Source: an uncultured Bacteroidales bacterium
Lineage (GTDB): Bacteria; Bacteroidota; Bacteroidia; Bacteroidales; Paludibacteraceae
Length of the DNA: 64,000 nt
Assembly: GCA_937891975.1 (NCBI GenBank)
Contig: CALAUA010000022.1
Coordinates: forward strand, 1-64,000
Direction: 5' to 3'
The notes beneath the pieces were generated by a model, which worked only from the letters and a program-made list of their open reading frames with translations, made no database searches and was not told the DNA's origin. The translations under genes and the position numbers were made by a program. Position 1 is the first letter of the stretch, and each line of letters starts with the position of its first letter. Below are positions 39,787-49,666 of this stretch, piece by piece.

Positions 39787-39802
39787 TTTATTTGTACCTT
39801 TG
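39772..39802 (+). promoter_or_regulatory. Promoter of the 39820-41166 gene
   Basis: TTTG (39772-39775) and TACCTTTG (39795-39802), spacer 19 bp. The start codon is only 17 bp after the -7 box. Its -33 element lies inside the nqr promoter spacer. Confidence 0.82.
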
Positions 39803-39819
39803 CGGAAATTTTATAAAAA

Positions 39820-41166
39820 ATGATACTTGGACTTATCTTTTCTGTATTGAGTGCGACATTCAGTTTGTCATCTACTACCACGGTGGATGTTTCGGGTGAA
39901 GTGCCAGCAGGAGCATCGTATGAGTATGCTCGCAGTGCGACTACTGGACAAAAGGGGCAAATGACTGCTGGTCATTCCACGTGCTTGTCATTAACAGGTT
40001 GGGATGGTTGTACGATTCGTTCTGTAGCATTGCAGATGCGATCGAATAAATCGTCTGGTAAGGGCTCGCTATCGGTGCGTGTTGGTAGTGATGTTATTTG
40101 GAGCATAGCTGATGAGGAATTTGCATCTTCGGCTTGGGCAGGTGAGTATACCACAGAGTGGGTGAATATACAGAAAGATGTGGAATATGTAGTTTCTTCT
40201 GGGAGCAAAGTAGAAATCGTTATTTCGGCATCAGAAAATAGCATATACATAGATAGTTATACGATAACATACGAAGAGGCTCCGTTACAATGTTATAGCG
40301 TAGATTTCAAGACTGGTTTGGATGCGGTTCCGACGCGCTTGGTGCAGTCGGCAGTAGGAGAACCAGTAGTGTTGCCCGAGTGGAGAGATACATTGGAATG
40401 GCGGTTTTTGGGATGGAGTGAAGAAGAGGTGTTGGATACATCAATATCCCCAACATTCATGGCTGCGGGTACAAGCTATGTTCCCTCTAGGAACACCATA
40501 TTGTGGGCAGTGTATACGGATGGTGACGAGGCAATTCAGACGGTTGATTATCAATCTGATACGTATGTCATTGCTAAGCGAGATGAAATGACTGAAGCTA
40601 TACTTGGAACAGGGTATGGTATGGCTATGTATGGTGGTGTAGAAGAAAATCAAGTAGCATTACGTGCTGTGCAAATGAGTCTAACGGAAGATGGATTGTA
40701 TCGCTTGGAAACAGCAGTGCGTAAAGATATGGCTTATGATGTGCATTTTGAGTCGGATAGTACCTTGACGCTGAGGCATGTACAGAGTAATATGTATATA
40801 GGGTATTTGGAGAAACAGTTGTGTGCGGAGCAATCCTTGTGGCGCTACCGTGTGTTGGAGGATGGAAGTATATTGTTGTATTATTTTAATGCGAATGATT
40901 CGTATGCTTTGTATTTTGGAGCTGGAGTAAATGGAATGAATCAAGATATTTCAGCTTATGCTCAGCGAGTAATGGTGGATAAATGGATAGATGATGCATT
41001 GGTGTTGTTTCCTGCAATTGTGATACATTATACATCTTGGCCGTTTGGCAAGGGTGACGGCGTGGAAACGGTGTATGTGGGTAGCGAGGAGGTTGTTTAT
41101 CGTTTTGGATTATATGAGTTACGAGTGCAGAATGGTAAAAAAACATTGCGACTCTTGCATATGTGA
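39820..41166 (+). CDS. Secreted protein of unknown function with short C-terminal tail
   Basis: 448 residues. A weak N-terminal signal (about 1-17, ILGLIFSVLSATFS) precedes a beta-rich domain (about 20-155). A stretch VDFKTGLDAVPTRLVQSAVG followed by a GWSEEE motif (about 160-205) resembles an InlB B/Listeria-Bacteroides repeat. A second beta-rich domain follows (about 235-405). The end, VYRFGLYELRVQNGKKTLRL, resembles the short sorting tails of Bacteroidales surface proteins. No enzyme motif seen. The promoter interlocks with that of nqr; DPP-IV follows with its own promoter. Confidence 0.65.
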   Translation: MILGLIFSVLSATFSLSSTTTVDVSGEVPAGASYEYARSATTGQKGQMTAGHSTCLSLTGWDGCTIRSVALQMRSNKSSGKGSLSVRVGSDVIWSIADEEFASSAWAGEYTTEWVNIQKDVEYVVSSGSKVEIVISASENSIYIDSYTITYEEAPLQCYSVDFKTGLDAVPTRLVQSAVGEPVVLPEWRDTLEWRFLGWSEEEVLDTSISPTFMAAGTSYVPSRNTILWAVYTDGDEAIQTVDYQSDTYVIAKRDEMTEAILGTGYGMAMYGGVEENQVALRAVQMSLTEDGLYRLETAVRKDMAYDVHFESDSTLTLRHVQSNMYIGYLEKQLCAEQSLWRYRVLEDGSILLYYFNANDSYALYFGAGVNGMNQDISAYAQRVMVDKWIDDALVLFPAIVIHYTSWPFGKGDGVETVYVGSEEVVYRFGLYELRVQNGKKTLRLLHM

Positions 41167-41185
41167 GAAAAAAGTATTAACTTTG
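41155..41185 (+). promoter_or_regulatory. Promoter of the DPP-IV-like gene
   Basis: TTG (41155-41157) and TAACTTTG (41178-41185), spacer 20 bp, 25 bp before the start codon. The -33 element lies in the last codons of the preceding gene. Confidence 0.75.
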
Positions 41186-41210
41186 CACGAATTTTAGAAA
41201 TGCTATAGGT

Positions 41211-43280
41211 ATGAGATATCTTATAATATCTTTGATGATGATTTCCTGCATGTGTATGCATGCCGATGATATGATGCACTTGTTGCGTGGCGGCTATGAT
41301 GCGAAGACGATGAGCGTGGAGGAAATGGATAGTGTGTTGGCAGGTGAAGATGGAACGGTGAAAAGTGGTAGATATCGTTTGGGATATACTAATAAGCAGA
41401 AACTCTTTCGCCATTCGTTTTTTGCCGATTATTACCTCTACGACACTCAAAAAAATGATACAATTTGGCTAACGAATGAACCTGTGCGTGACGCTGCGAT
41501 GTCGCCGAATGGTAAATATGTGGTTTATGCTAAAGCGGATAATAACCTGTATATTTATAAGGTAGATTTCAAGACAGAAGTGGCAGTTACTACCGATACT
41601 AATCTGGAAATCTTCAATGGTATTTCCGATTGGCTGTATGAAGAGGAATTTGGTACGACAGGATTATTTGCCTTCTCACCAGACAATAAGTTTTTGGCAT
41701 TTGTTCGTTTAGATGAAACAAATGTGCCGACCTTTGAGTGGCAAACCTATTTAAGTAGTGAGGCGGGTGATTTGTATCCACAATTGCATGCTCTGCGTTA
41801 TCCCAAGGCTGGCGAAAATAATGCGAAAGCCACAGTTTGTGTGTACGATATTTATTATAAGACGATTCGTACTATGCAACTATCGGAGAAATACGATGGC
41901 TATATCCCTCGTATTCGTTGGACACAATTATCTAAACCTACTAAGAAAGACGAACAGCCGACTTGCGATTTAATGCTGTTACATGTGAATCGTGATCAAA
42001 ACAAAATAGAAGTTCTCAAGGGTAATCCAAAGTCCACAGTCTGTCACCTTTTTTATTCGGAGCAAAGCAATAAATACTTTGTAAATTATGAACTTTTTGA
42101 TGAATGGCAATGGTTGAGTGATAATCGAGTAATAGTGCTGAGTGAAAAAGCTGGATATACGCAAGCCTATCTATACTCTGCTCAAGGGGTAGAGCAAAAG
42201 ATACTTACTCCTGAAAAACGTGATATCACACGTATTTATGGATATGATGAGAAGTTGGGTATACTTTACTATCAGGCTGCACCAACGCCTATGACTAGGC
42301 AAGCATATGCTATTAATTTGAAGAAAAATACCACAACCCAACTCACGCAAGGCGAAGGAACTCATAACCTGCGTTTCTCGAAAGATTATAAACAATATAT
42401 AGATTGTTATCAAAATCTTTCCACTCCCAACGTATATACACTTTATGCCAAAGGAGGGACTTCTAGGCTGATATTAGACAATGATTCGGTGCTGCAAGCG
42501 TGGAATGCTAGTGGTTATCCCAATAAAGAATTCTTTACTTTTACTACTGAGCGCGGCGATGAGTTGAATGGGTGGATGATTAAACCGACTAATTTCAATA
42601 CAAGTCAACAATACCCTGTGGTGATGTTGCAGTATAGTGGACCTACTAGTCAGCGTGTGACGGATACATGGCGTAAGCGCTTTGGTCATTATTTGGCATC
42701 GCAGGGATATCTAGTAGTGAATGTAGATGGTCGCGGTACGAATGCTCGTGGTAGGGAATGGCGCAATGCTACATACATGGAGTTAGGAGTGAAAGAGACT
42801 GAAGACCAGATAAGTGCAGCTAAATACTTGAAAACATTGCCATACGTGGACGACAGTCGTATTGCTATTTGTGGTTGGAGTTATGGTGGTTACCAAACAC
42901 TCATGTGTTTGAGTAAACAAGGTGAAGAAGCTGTATGGCAATGTGGTATAGCGATTGCGCCTGTGACTAGTTGGCGATTGTATGACTCAGCATATACAGA
43001 GCGCTTTATGCGTCGTCCGCAAGTAAATGAGTTTGGCTACGAAGGTACAGACCTCATGCAGATGGCAGGCGACCTCACTGGCAAACTGCTCATTGTACAC
43101 GGTCTGGCGGATGACAACGTGCATGCGCAAAATACGTTATTATATACCGATGCACTGGTGAAAGCGGGCAAGCAGTTTGAGATGCAATTGTATGTGGATG
43201 ACAATCACTCCATTCGCAAACCGCATAACAATGAGCACCTGCATCACCGTATTATGCTATTTTTGCAAAACAATTTATAA
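41211..43280 (+). CDS. Dipeptidyl-peptidase IV-like S9 peptidase
   Basis: 689 residues. A signal peptide (about 1-18) precedes a DPP-IV N-terminal beta-propeller (about 70-430) with DWLYEEEF near residue 143, the Glu pair that grips the substrate N-terminus. The alpha/beta-hydrolase domain (about 440-689) holds the nucleophile in GWSYGGYQ near residue 564, Asp in HGLADDNVH near 642 and His in DDNHSI near 674. It releases Xaa-Pro dipeptides from peptides, most likely in the periplasm or at the surface. It fits the peptide-use theme (aminopeptidase P, M16, CstA). It is followed after 19 bp by the sugar carrier gene. Confidence 0.93.
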   Translation: MRYLIISLMMISCMCMHADDMMHLLRGGYDAKTMSVEEMDSVLAGEDGTVKSGRYRLGYTNKQKLFRHSFFADYYLYDTQKNDTIWLTNEPVRDAAMSPNGKYVVYAKADNNLYIYKVDFKTEVAVTTDTNLEIFNGISDWLYEEEFGTTGLFAFSPDNKFLAFVRLDETNVPTFEWQTYLSSEAGDLYPQLHALRYPKAGENNAKATVCVYDIYYKTIRTMQLSEKYDGYIPRIRWTQLSKPTKKDEQPTCDLMLLHVNRDQNKIEVLKGNPKSTVCHLFYSEQSNKYFVNYELFDEWQWLSDNRVIVLSEKAGYTQAYLYSAQGVEQKILTPEKRDITRIYGYDEKLGILYYQAAPTPMTRQAYAINLKKNTTTQLTQGEGTHNLRFSKDYKQYIDCYQNLSTPNVYTLYAKGGTSRLILDNDSVLQAWNASGYPNKEFFTFTTERGDELNGWMIKPTNFNTSQQYPVVMLQYSGPTSQRVTDTWRKRFGHYLASQGYLVVNVDGRGTNARGREWRNATYMELGVKETEDQISAAKYLKTLPYVDDSRIAICGWSYGGYQTLMCLSKQGEEAVWQCGIAIAPVTSWRLYDSAYTERFMRRPQVNEFGYEGTDLMQMAGDLTGKLLIVHGLADDNVHAQNTLLYTDALVKAGKQFEMQLYVDDNHSIRKPHNNEHLHHRIMLFLQNNL

Positions 43281-43299
43281 ACAATAAAATCTATTTATT

Positions 43300-44553
43300 A
43301 TGACAAACAACAAATCAAACATTTTGCCCATCGTGGTGATGTTTCTCTTGTTCTTCATGATTGCTTTCGTGACCAATTTTGCTGGTTCGATGGGTGTGAT
43401 TGTGAAGACGCAGTTTGGTGCCTCCAACGCGATGGCACAGTTAGGTACATTGGCTAACTTCATTGCTTATGCAGTGATGGGCGTGCCAGCAGGTATTATT
43501 TTGAAACGTAAAGGTTATAAATTCACCTCTCTATTGGCGGTGTCCGTGGGCTTTATAGGTGTAGGTGTACAATGGTTGAGCGGATATGCCGAGAGTTTCG
43601 GCGTGTACGTATTGGGCGCATTCATTGCAGGTTTCTCCATGTGCTTGCTCAATATCGTAGTCAACCCAATGCTCAATACCCTTGGCGGTGGTGGCAAACG
43701 TGGTAACCAATTAATCCAGTTCGGTGGCTCGTGCAACTCCATTGGTGGTACTTTGGCTCCAATCATCTTGGGTTATCTGATTGGTGGTAGCGCTGCTGCG
43801 GCACAAGTGGGCGATGCGGCTCCTGCTATGTTGGCAGCAATGCTTATCTTCTTGCTGGCATTTGTGATTATTTCCTTGACCAAGATTCCTGAACCACATA
43901 TCGAGACGCCTGAACAACGTGCTGCTGCCAAGGCAAATAAAGACCAATATAGCCCACTTAGCTTCCGTCACTTTGTGTTGGGTGCTATTGCTATCTTCTT
44001 CTACGTGGGTGTTGAGGTAGGTATTCCTAATACAGCCAACCTATATATGTCTAACAATCCTGCTGTAGGTCCTGCTATTGCAGGTACCGTAGTGGGCTTG
44101 TATTGGCTGATGATGATGTGTGGTCGTCTGTTGGGCGGTGCTATCGGTGGTAAGGTGAGCAGCAAGGCAATGTTGGTAGCGGTATCTTCATTGGCAATTG
44201 TGATGTTGCTTTGCGTGATGTTCTTCCCAGAGACATGGGTAGTAACTTTCAAGGGTATCGAGTTGCCAGTGAGCATGATTCTGATGTTCCTCTGCGGATT
44301 GATGACCAGTGTGATGTGGGGTGCAATCTTCAACCTCGCAGCCGAAGGATTGGGCAAATACACCCCAGCTGCCAGCGGTATCTTCATGGCATTGGTTTGT
44401 GGTGGTGGTATCTTGCCATTCTTCCAAAACCTCTTGGCCGACCATACCAACTACCTCATTTCCTACATCGTACCAATCGCAGGTTTGCTCTACATCCTCT
44501 TCTATGCCCTCATTGGTAGCAAGAACGTAAACAAAGATATTCCTACAGAATAA
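43300..44553 (+). CDS. gluP: Sugar MFS transporter (FucP/GluP type)
   Basis: 417 residues and twelve membrane helices. It has motifs of the fucose/glucose-galactose:H+ symporter branch: FVTNFAGSMGVIVKTQFGAS near residue 25, NIVVNPMLNTLGGGGKRG near residue 110, LIQFGGSCNSIGGTLAPIIL near residue 132, and YVGVEVGIPNTANLYM near residue 231. Substrate likely glucose or galactose. A ROK glucokinase gene starts 32 bp downstream, so import and phosphorylation are coupled. Codon use is strongly biased, implying high expression. Confidence 0.88.
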   Translation: MTNNKSNILPIVVMFLLFFMIAFVTNFAGSMGVIVKTQFGASNAMAQLGTLANFIAYAVMGVPAGIILKRKGYKFTSLLAVSVGFIGVGVQWLSGYAESFGVYVLGAFIAGFSMCLLNIVVNPMLNTLGGGGKRGNQLIQFGGSCNSIGGTLAPIILGYLIGGSAAAAQVGDAAPAMLAAMLIFLLAFVIISLTKIPEPHIETPEQRAAAKANKDQYSPLSFRHFVLGAIAIFFYVGVEVGIPNTANLYMSNNPAVGPAIAGTVVGLYWLMMMCGRLLGGAIGGKVSSKAMLVAVSSLAIVMLLCVMFFPETWVVTFKGIELPVSMILMFLCGLMTSVMWGAIFNLAAEGLGKYTPAASGIFMALVCGGGILPFFQNLLADHTNYLISYIVPIAGLLYILFYALIGSKNVNKDIPTE

Positions 44554-44585
44554 TTCATCATTCAAAATTCATAATTAACTAAGTT

Positions 44586-45545
44586 ATGCAAAAGAAACCT
44601 TATGTATTAGGCCTTGATATGGGTGGCACAAACTCCGTATTGGGCGTTGTAGATGCACGTGGCCATGTATTGGCACGTACTTCCATCAAAACACAAGCTT
44701 ATCCAAACATCAATGACTACGTGAATGCACTGTACGACGAAGCAATCAAAATCGTTGATTCAGTAGGCGGTATGGACTTGATTCGCGGTATTGGTGCAGG
44801 TGTACCAAATGGCAACTACTATACTGGTATGATTGAGGGCGCTATGAACTTGCCTTGGCAATCTGTACCATTTGCTCAACTCATGACCGACCGCTTCGGT
44901 GTACCATGCAAGATCACCAACGACGCCAACGCTGCGGCTATGGGCGAAATGACCTATGGTGCTGCTCGTGGTATGAAGAACTTCATCATGATTACTTTGG
45001 GTACAGGTGTAGGTTCGGGTATCGTAGTAGATGGCAAAGTGGTGTATGGCCACGACGGTTTTGCGGGCGAGTTAGGTCACACATGCGCTGTGCGTGGTGA
45101 GGAGGGTCGTTCTTGCAACTGCGGCAAGAAGGGCTGCCTTGAAGCGTATGCTTCGGCTACTGGCGTAGCGCGTACAGCTAAAGAGATTATCTCTTCTACC
45201 ACCAAGGAAACCGTGCTTCGCAATCTTGACATCGATGCTATTACCTCAAAAGACGTATATGATGCTGCTGAACAAGGTGACGAAGTAGCCAAGGAGATTT
45301 TTGACTACACAGGCACTATTCTGGGTCAGCAATTGGCAGATTTCATTGCTTTCAGTGCACCAGAGGCAATTGTGATGTTTGGTGGCTTGACCAAGTCTGG
45401 TCATTGGATCAAAGACCCAGTAGAGAAGGCTATGAACGACAACGTGCTTCCTTTGTGGCGCGGTAAGGTGCAAGTGCTCTTCTCTGATTTGAAAGAGGCA
45501 GATGCTGCGGTATTAGGTGCTTCTGCATTGGCTTGGGGCGATTAA
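44586..45545 (+). CDS. ROK-family glucokinase
   Basis: 319 residues. The ATP-binding motif is LGLDMGGTNSVLGVVD at the N-terminus. Substrate residues appear in TNDANAAAMGE near residue 112 and in FAGELGHT near 161. The ROK zinc motif CNCGKKGCLEAYAS is near residue 179. It phosphorylates glucose or a related hexose in the cytoplasm. It follows the GluP-type carrier and probably shares its transcript. Confidence 0.92.
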   Translation: MQKKPYVLGLDMGGTNSVLGVVDARGHVLARTSIKTQAYPNINDYVNALYDEAIKIVDSVGGMDLIRGIGAGVPNGNYYTGMIEGAMNLPWQSVPFAQLMTDRFGVPCKITNDANAAAMGEMTYGAARGMKNFIMITLGTGVGSGIVVDGKVVYGHDGFAGELGHTCAVRGEEGRSCNCGKKGCLEAYASATGVARTAKEIISSTTKETVLRNLDIDAITSKDVYDAAEQGDEVAKEIFDYTGTILGQQLADFIAFSAPEAIVMFGGLTKSGHWIKDPVEKAMNDNVLPLWRGKVQVLFSDLKEADAAVLGASALAWGD

Positions 45546-46179
45546 TGTAAGGGTGGTATATATACCATTTTTATATCAATTTCCCACATGGGCTCAACGT
45601 TTGTATAAGGGCGTTGAGTGGCGTAGAGATCCATCGTCGAAGGTCGTATATTTGACCTTCGATGATGGTCCCATTCCAGAATGTACGCCAATATTATTGG
45701 ATATCTTGGGTAGATATGATGTAAAAGCTACTTTTTTTATGGTAGCTGATAATGCAGAACGATATCCAGATTTATTAACTCGTGTGCGTGCAGCAGGACA
45801 TAGAGTAGGTAATCACACTTACCATCATTTGCGTGGGTGCAAGAATGATACTGCGACGTATGTGGCGGATGTACAACGTGCTAATAAAGTATTGCAAACG
45901 CCATTGTTCCGTCCACCACACGGTAGGATGACCTATACGCAGAAGAGAACGATAATTGATGCAGGATATAAAATTTGTTTGTGGGATGTGTTGACCCATG
46001 ACTATAATCCATGTTATACAGAAGAAAAGATGTTGGAGATAGTGAAACGTTATGTACGTAATGGTAGTATTATTGTGTTTCACGACTCGTTGAAGTCAAA
46101 AGATAGAATGCTAAAGGTTCTGCCTTTAGTGATTGAGTGGTTGCAAGAAGAAAGATATACATTTGGGATATTAGACTAA
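45517..46179 (+). CDS. Polysaccharide deacetylase (NodB-type)
   Basis: Up to 220 residues. NodB motif 1 VYLTFDDGP, motif 2 with the metal His pair GNHTYHH, motif 3 RPPHGR and the late motif SIIVFHDS are present. It removes acetyl groups from N-acetylglucosamine polymers such as peptidoglycan or exopolysaccharide. The start is unsure: GTG at 45517 overlaps the ROK gene by 29 bp, while GTG at 45553 would leave an 8-bp gap. No signal peptide is evident from either start. Confidence 0.85.
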   Translation: MLLHWLGAINVRVVYIPFLYQFPTWAQRLYKGVEWRRDPSSKVVYLTFDDGPIPECTPILLDILGRYDVKATFFMVADNAERYPDLLTRVRAAGHRVGNHTYHHLRGCKNDTATYVADVQRANKVLQTPLFRPPHGRMTYTQKRTIIDAGYKICLWDVLTHDYNPCYTEEKMLEIVKRYVRNGSIIVFHDSLKSKDRMLKVLPLVIEWLQEERYTFGILD

Positions 46180-46190
46180 TTGGCTTGAAA

Positions 46191-48083
46191 ATGAATAAAA
46201 TATCAACATATATACATGCATTGTTGGTGGGATTGTTGTTAGTATCTTGCGCCAATCGTGGTCAGGGACCACAAGGCGGTCCGCGTGATACAATTCCACC
46301 AGTAGTGGTGAAGGAAAACCCGCTTAACGGAACACTGAATTTTTTTGGTAAAGAAGTTATTGTACAATTTGATGAATACATTCAGTTAGATGATGTTCAG
46401 AAGAATGTATTAATTTCTCCTCCGCAGCAAGTTCCTCCAGAAGTGAAGGCAATTGGCAAGAAATTGTCGGTGGTGTTTATGGAGGATCTGATTGATTCCA
46501 CAACATATACAATAGATTTTGGTGCGGCAATTTGTGACTATAACGAAAAAGTGCCGTTGGAGGGCTATGTATTTGCTTTTTCGACGGGTGATATGATAGA
46601 TTCGCTGTCAATATCGGGTAGAGTATATGATGCAGCAACGTTAAATCCGATGTCTTCGGTGTTAGTTGGTGTTCATCGTAATAAGGAAGATTCTGCGTTG
46701 AGCACATTGCCCTTTACTCGAATTACTCGCACAGATGCTGATGGAAACTTTGTGATATACAATCTGCAGCCAGGTAGTTATAGATTGTATGCGTTGAACG
46801 ATGTGAGCCGCGATTATTTGTATCAGCCTGGTGAGGGATTGGCTTTTTTAGATTCCTTGGTGATTCCTAGTTTTGAGATACAGGAGCATATTGATACAGT
46901 GTGGATGGATACATTGAGTATCGATCCTATGACAGGTGATACGTTGTTTACGCGTTTGGTAGATTCGACGTTTACCCATAGGTTTACTCATTTTTATCCA
47001 GATTCATTGGTGCTGTGGTATTTTGAAGAATCGAAACAACGTCTTTATTATCAGGGTATTCAGCGCGAAGAGCAACATGCTTTCACGTTAGTGTTTTCAG
47101 CTTCTCAAGATACGATGCCATTAATTCGTGCGTTGCGTCCGAGCGAGGTGGATAGTGTTGCCAATGATTCTTCTTGGGTAAACTTCTTGGACTATGCACA
47201 GGTACAAACTACGAATGATTTTGATACGATTACCTATTGGTTGACCGATTCTTTAGCAATAGGTATGGATAGCATCTATTTTGAGATGACGCATATGGTC
47301 ACTGATTCGTTGTATGAGTTAGTACCTCAAGTTGATACAGTCTTGGCTGCCTATCGTCGTCCTCGTATGTCTGAAAAGGCACGTGAAGCGAGTGAACGTA
47401 AAAAGCGTGAGCGGAAATTGGCATTACAGTCAAACGCATCAAGCAAATTTGAGATTTATGATACGCTGCATATTGCATCAGACTATCCGTTGGATAGTAT
47501 CCATATAGAAAAGTTTCACTTGATGGAAAAAGTAGACACTCTACTTCGTCCAATGGCGATTAAGATAGAGAAGAAAGATTCACTAGGTATGTGTATCAAT
47601 CTTATGGCTACATTGCAACCTGAGGGAGAATATGTGCTAAAAGTGGATTCTGCGGCTTGTAAAGATATCTATGGAGTGACCAATGATAGTTTAGAGGTAT
47701 CGCTAAAACTCAAATCACTAGAAGAATATTCTTCGCTTACTATTAAGATGGTGCACTACGATTCGTTGGCACGAATTCAATTGCTCGACGAGAAAGATGT
47801 GGTTATATCAGAGAAAATGGCATTGCCAGAGGGCACAAAGTTTGAGCATCTACAACCTACGACATATTATATACGTTTGTACATAGATCAGAACACTGAT
47901 GGTAAATGGACGACAGGTGATTGGATAAGCAAACGCCAACCTGAGCCTATTTATTACTATCCGAATAAGTTGAAGTTACGTGCTAATTGGGATTTTGAAG
48001 AGAATTTTGACCATCTTGCTATCCCACAAACGTCTTCTAAGCCGAAGTCGCTATCAAGTAAGGATTCCAAAAAACGTAAATGA
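46191..48083 (+). CDS. Lipoprotein with N-terminal Big_5 (Ig-like) domain
   Basis: About 630 residues from the ATG at 46191. A lipoprotein signal with lipobox LLVSC (Cys near residue 20) and the GPQGGPRDTIPPVV linker precede an Ig-like Big_5 domain (about 38-140, with IVQFDEYIQLDD and YTIDFGAAICDYNEK). Then follows a carboxypeptidase-like beta domain (about 145-200, SISGRVYDAATLNPMSSVLV) and long Asp/Ser-rich beta regions. The last 15 residues are Lys/Ser-rich. This architecture is common as a single-copy conserved lipoprotein in Bacteroidota; its role is unknown. The longer frame from 46137 is rejected because it hides the signal. It overlaps pnuC by 4 bp. Confidence 0.85.
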   Translation: MNKISTYIHALLVGLLLVSCANRGQGPQGGPRDTIPPVVVKENPLNGTLNFFGKEVIVQFDEYIQLDDVQKNVLISPPQQVPPEVKAIGKKLSVVFMEDLIDSTTYTIDFGAAICDYNEKVPLEGYVFAFSTGDMIDSLSISGRVYDAATLNPMSSVLVGVHRNKEDSALSTLPFTRITRTDADGNFVIYNLQPGSYRLYALNDVSRDYLYQPGEGLAFLDSLVIPSFEIQEHIDTVWMDTLSIDPMTGDTLFTRLVDSTFTHRFTHFYPDSLVLWYFEESKQRLYYQGIQREEQHAFTLVFSASQDTMPLIRALRPSEVDSVANDSSWVNFLDYAQVQTTNDFDTITYWLTDSLAIGMDSIYFEMTHMVTDSLYELVPQVDTVLAAYRRPRMSEKAREASERKKRERKLALQSNASSKFEIYDTLHIASDYPLDSIHIEKFHLMEKVDTLLRPMAIKIEKKDSLGMCINLMATLQPEGEYVLKVDSAACKDIYGVTNDSLEVSLKLKSLEEYSSLTIKMVHYDSLARIQLLDEKDVVISEKMALPEGTKFEHLQPTTYYIRLYIDQNTDGKWTTGDWISKRQPEPIYYYPNKLKLRANWDFEENFDHLAIPQTSSKPKSLSSKDSKKRK

Positions 48084-48736
48084 TGTCTTCGATATCTCGT
48101 ACTACATGGATATTCTTGACGTTGGGAATACTCGTCCAACTGATAACGTTTGCTTTGATGCCATCCTCGTTATTGTCACTGGTGAGTGGCTTGTTAGGAA
48201 TATGTTCTGTTGTCTTAGGTGCTCAGGGTAATATCCTGACATTTGTTTTTGGCTTTGCACAGGTAGGCACATATACCTATCTTTGTTGTATAGAGCGATT
48301 TTACGCAGAGATAGCAATGAATGCCTACTATTTCTTCACAATGATTTATGGTGTTTATTGCTGGCGCAAGCACCTCAAAAAGGAGAATGGAATGAATGTC
48401 CAAACTCGTACAATGCCGCCGTATATATTGGTGGTCCTGACGCTTGTTGTTCTTATCCTGTCGGCTACCGTAGGGTGGGGATTAGCACATTATACCGACG
48501 ATTCGCAGCCTTACTTAGATGCCTTCACTACCGTACCTGCAATAGTAGCTCAAATACTGATGGTATTGGTATATCGTGAACAATGGTATTTGTGGCTACT
48601 AGTCGATGTGTTGGCTGTCGTAATGTGGCTACGTGCCGGAAATTATTGTATGGCTGCCCAGTATGCATTTTGGTGTGCGAATTGTGTGTATGGGTATATA
48701 CAATGGTCAAAAGCACTAAAAAAAGATAAAGAGTAA
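48080..48736 (+). CDS. pnuC: Nicotinamide riboside transporter PnuC
   Basis: 218 residues with about seven membrane helices. PnuC features are GNILTFVFGFAQVGTYTYLC near residue 50, and REQWYLWLLVDVLAVVMWL near residue 166 with the repeated Trp residues that line the substrate site. It imports nicotinamide riboside for NAD synthesis, a salvage route that complements nadC encoded at 58.6 kb. A thiamine-type PnuT substrate cannot be excluded. The stop codon lies inside a terminator hairpin. Confidence 0.85.
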   Translation: MMSSISRTTWIFLTLGILVQLITFALMPSSLLSLVSGLLGICSVVLGAQGNILTFVFGFAQVGTYTYLCCIERFYAEIAMNAYYFFTMIYGVYCWRKHLKKENGMNVQTRTMPPYILVVLTLVVLILSATVGWGLAHYTDDSQPYLDAFTTVPAIVAQILMVLVYREQWYLWLLVDVLAVVMWLRAGNYCMAAQYAFWCANCVYGYIQWSKALKKDKE

Positions 48737-48751
48737 TCCCCTTTATCTTTT
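48721..48751. terminator. Bidirectional terminator between pnuC and era
   Basis: AAAAGATAAAG (48721-48731) pairs with CTTTATCTTTT (48741-48751). The loop contains the pnuC stop codon. It serves the two convergent genes. Confidence 0.85.
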
Positions 48752-48759
48752 TCTTGTTT

Positions 48760-49662
48760 TTAATTCAAATCATAGCCATAGTGGCGCAAACGTGTTTGTG
48801 ATGAACGCCAGTCTTTATCCACCTTTACAAAAAGCTGCAAGAACACAGGTTTGCCAAAGAAGGCTTCTATCTCACGGCGGGCTTGTATGCCTACACGCTT
48901 CAGTGCTTTGCCACCTTTACCGATGATAATACCCTTTTGACTATCACGCTCCACATAAATCACTGCACCAATGCGAATCATGCCTTCTGGGTGTTGCTCA
49001 TCGGGTTCCTCGTCCAAAAACGACTCCACCTCTACCTCTACGCTATAAGGAATCTCCTTGTCATAGTTGAGCAGAATCTTCTCGCGAATCATCTCATCCA
49101 CAAAGAAACGCGATGACTTGTCGGTCAATTGGTCTTTGGGGAAGAATGGCGGACATTCAGGCAACGCCTCACGGATAGCCGCAAAGAGCTGGTCAGTGCC
49201 AAACATCTGCTGTGCTGAGATAGGGAATACTGTTGCCTCGGGCAATACGCGGTGCCAATACTCCACCAATTGCTCCAAGGTCTCTTGTGTGGTAAGGTCT
49301 ATTTTGTTGATAATCAAGAATACCTTCGCCTTGATGCGCTTCACTTTGTCGAGGAAGTCGGCATTCTTGTCGGGGTTGTCTTGTACATCGGTCACATAGA
49401 GCAACACATCCGCATCCACCAATGCTGAGCGTGAGAACTCCAACATTTGCTCTTGTAGTTTGTAGTTTGGTTGCAGCACACCTGGAGTGTCTGAATAAAC
49501 CATTTGGAAGTCATCGCCATTGACGATACCCATGATACGGTGGCGAGTGGTTTGCGCTTTCGATGTAATAATCGACAGACGCTCACCCACCAATACATTC
49601 ATCAATGTGGACTTACCCACATTGGGATTTCCTACTATATTTACAAAACCTGATTTATGCAT
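48760..49662 (-). CDS. era: GTPase Era
   Basis: 300 residues. The GTPase domain has G1 GNPNVGKST at 11-19, a G2 Thr in TTRHR, G3 DTPG near 58 and G4 NKID near 119. A C-terminal KH RNA-binding domain with GKGGKALKRVG is near residue 250. Era binds the 3' end of 16S rRNA and helps small-subunit assembly. It starts 4 bp after the M16 protease gene ends. Confidence 0.97.
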   Translation of the reverse strand: MHKSGFVNIVGNPNVGKSTLMNVLVGERLSIITSKAQTTRHRIMGIVNGDDFQMVYSDTPGVLQPNYKLQEQMLEFSRSALVDADVLLYVTDVQDNPDKNADFLDKVKRIKAKVFLIINKIDLTTQETLEQLVEYWHRVLPEATVFPISAQQMFGTDQLFAAIREALPECPPFFPKDQLTDKSSRFFVDEMIREKILLNYDKEIPYSVEVEVESFLDEEPDEQHPEGMIRIGAVIYVERDSQKGIIIGKGGKALKRVGIQARREIEAFFGKPVFLQLFVKVDKDWRSSQTRLRHYGYDLN

Positions 49663-49666
49663 TTAC

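Noticed and set aside
46137..46190. Upstream start for the Big_5 lipoprotein
   Set aside because: It would hide the lipoprotein signal peptide and overlap the deacetylase gene; the ATG at 46191 is a normal lipoprotein start.
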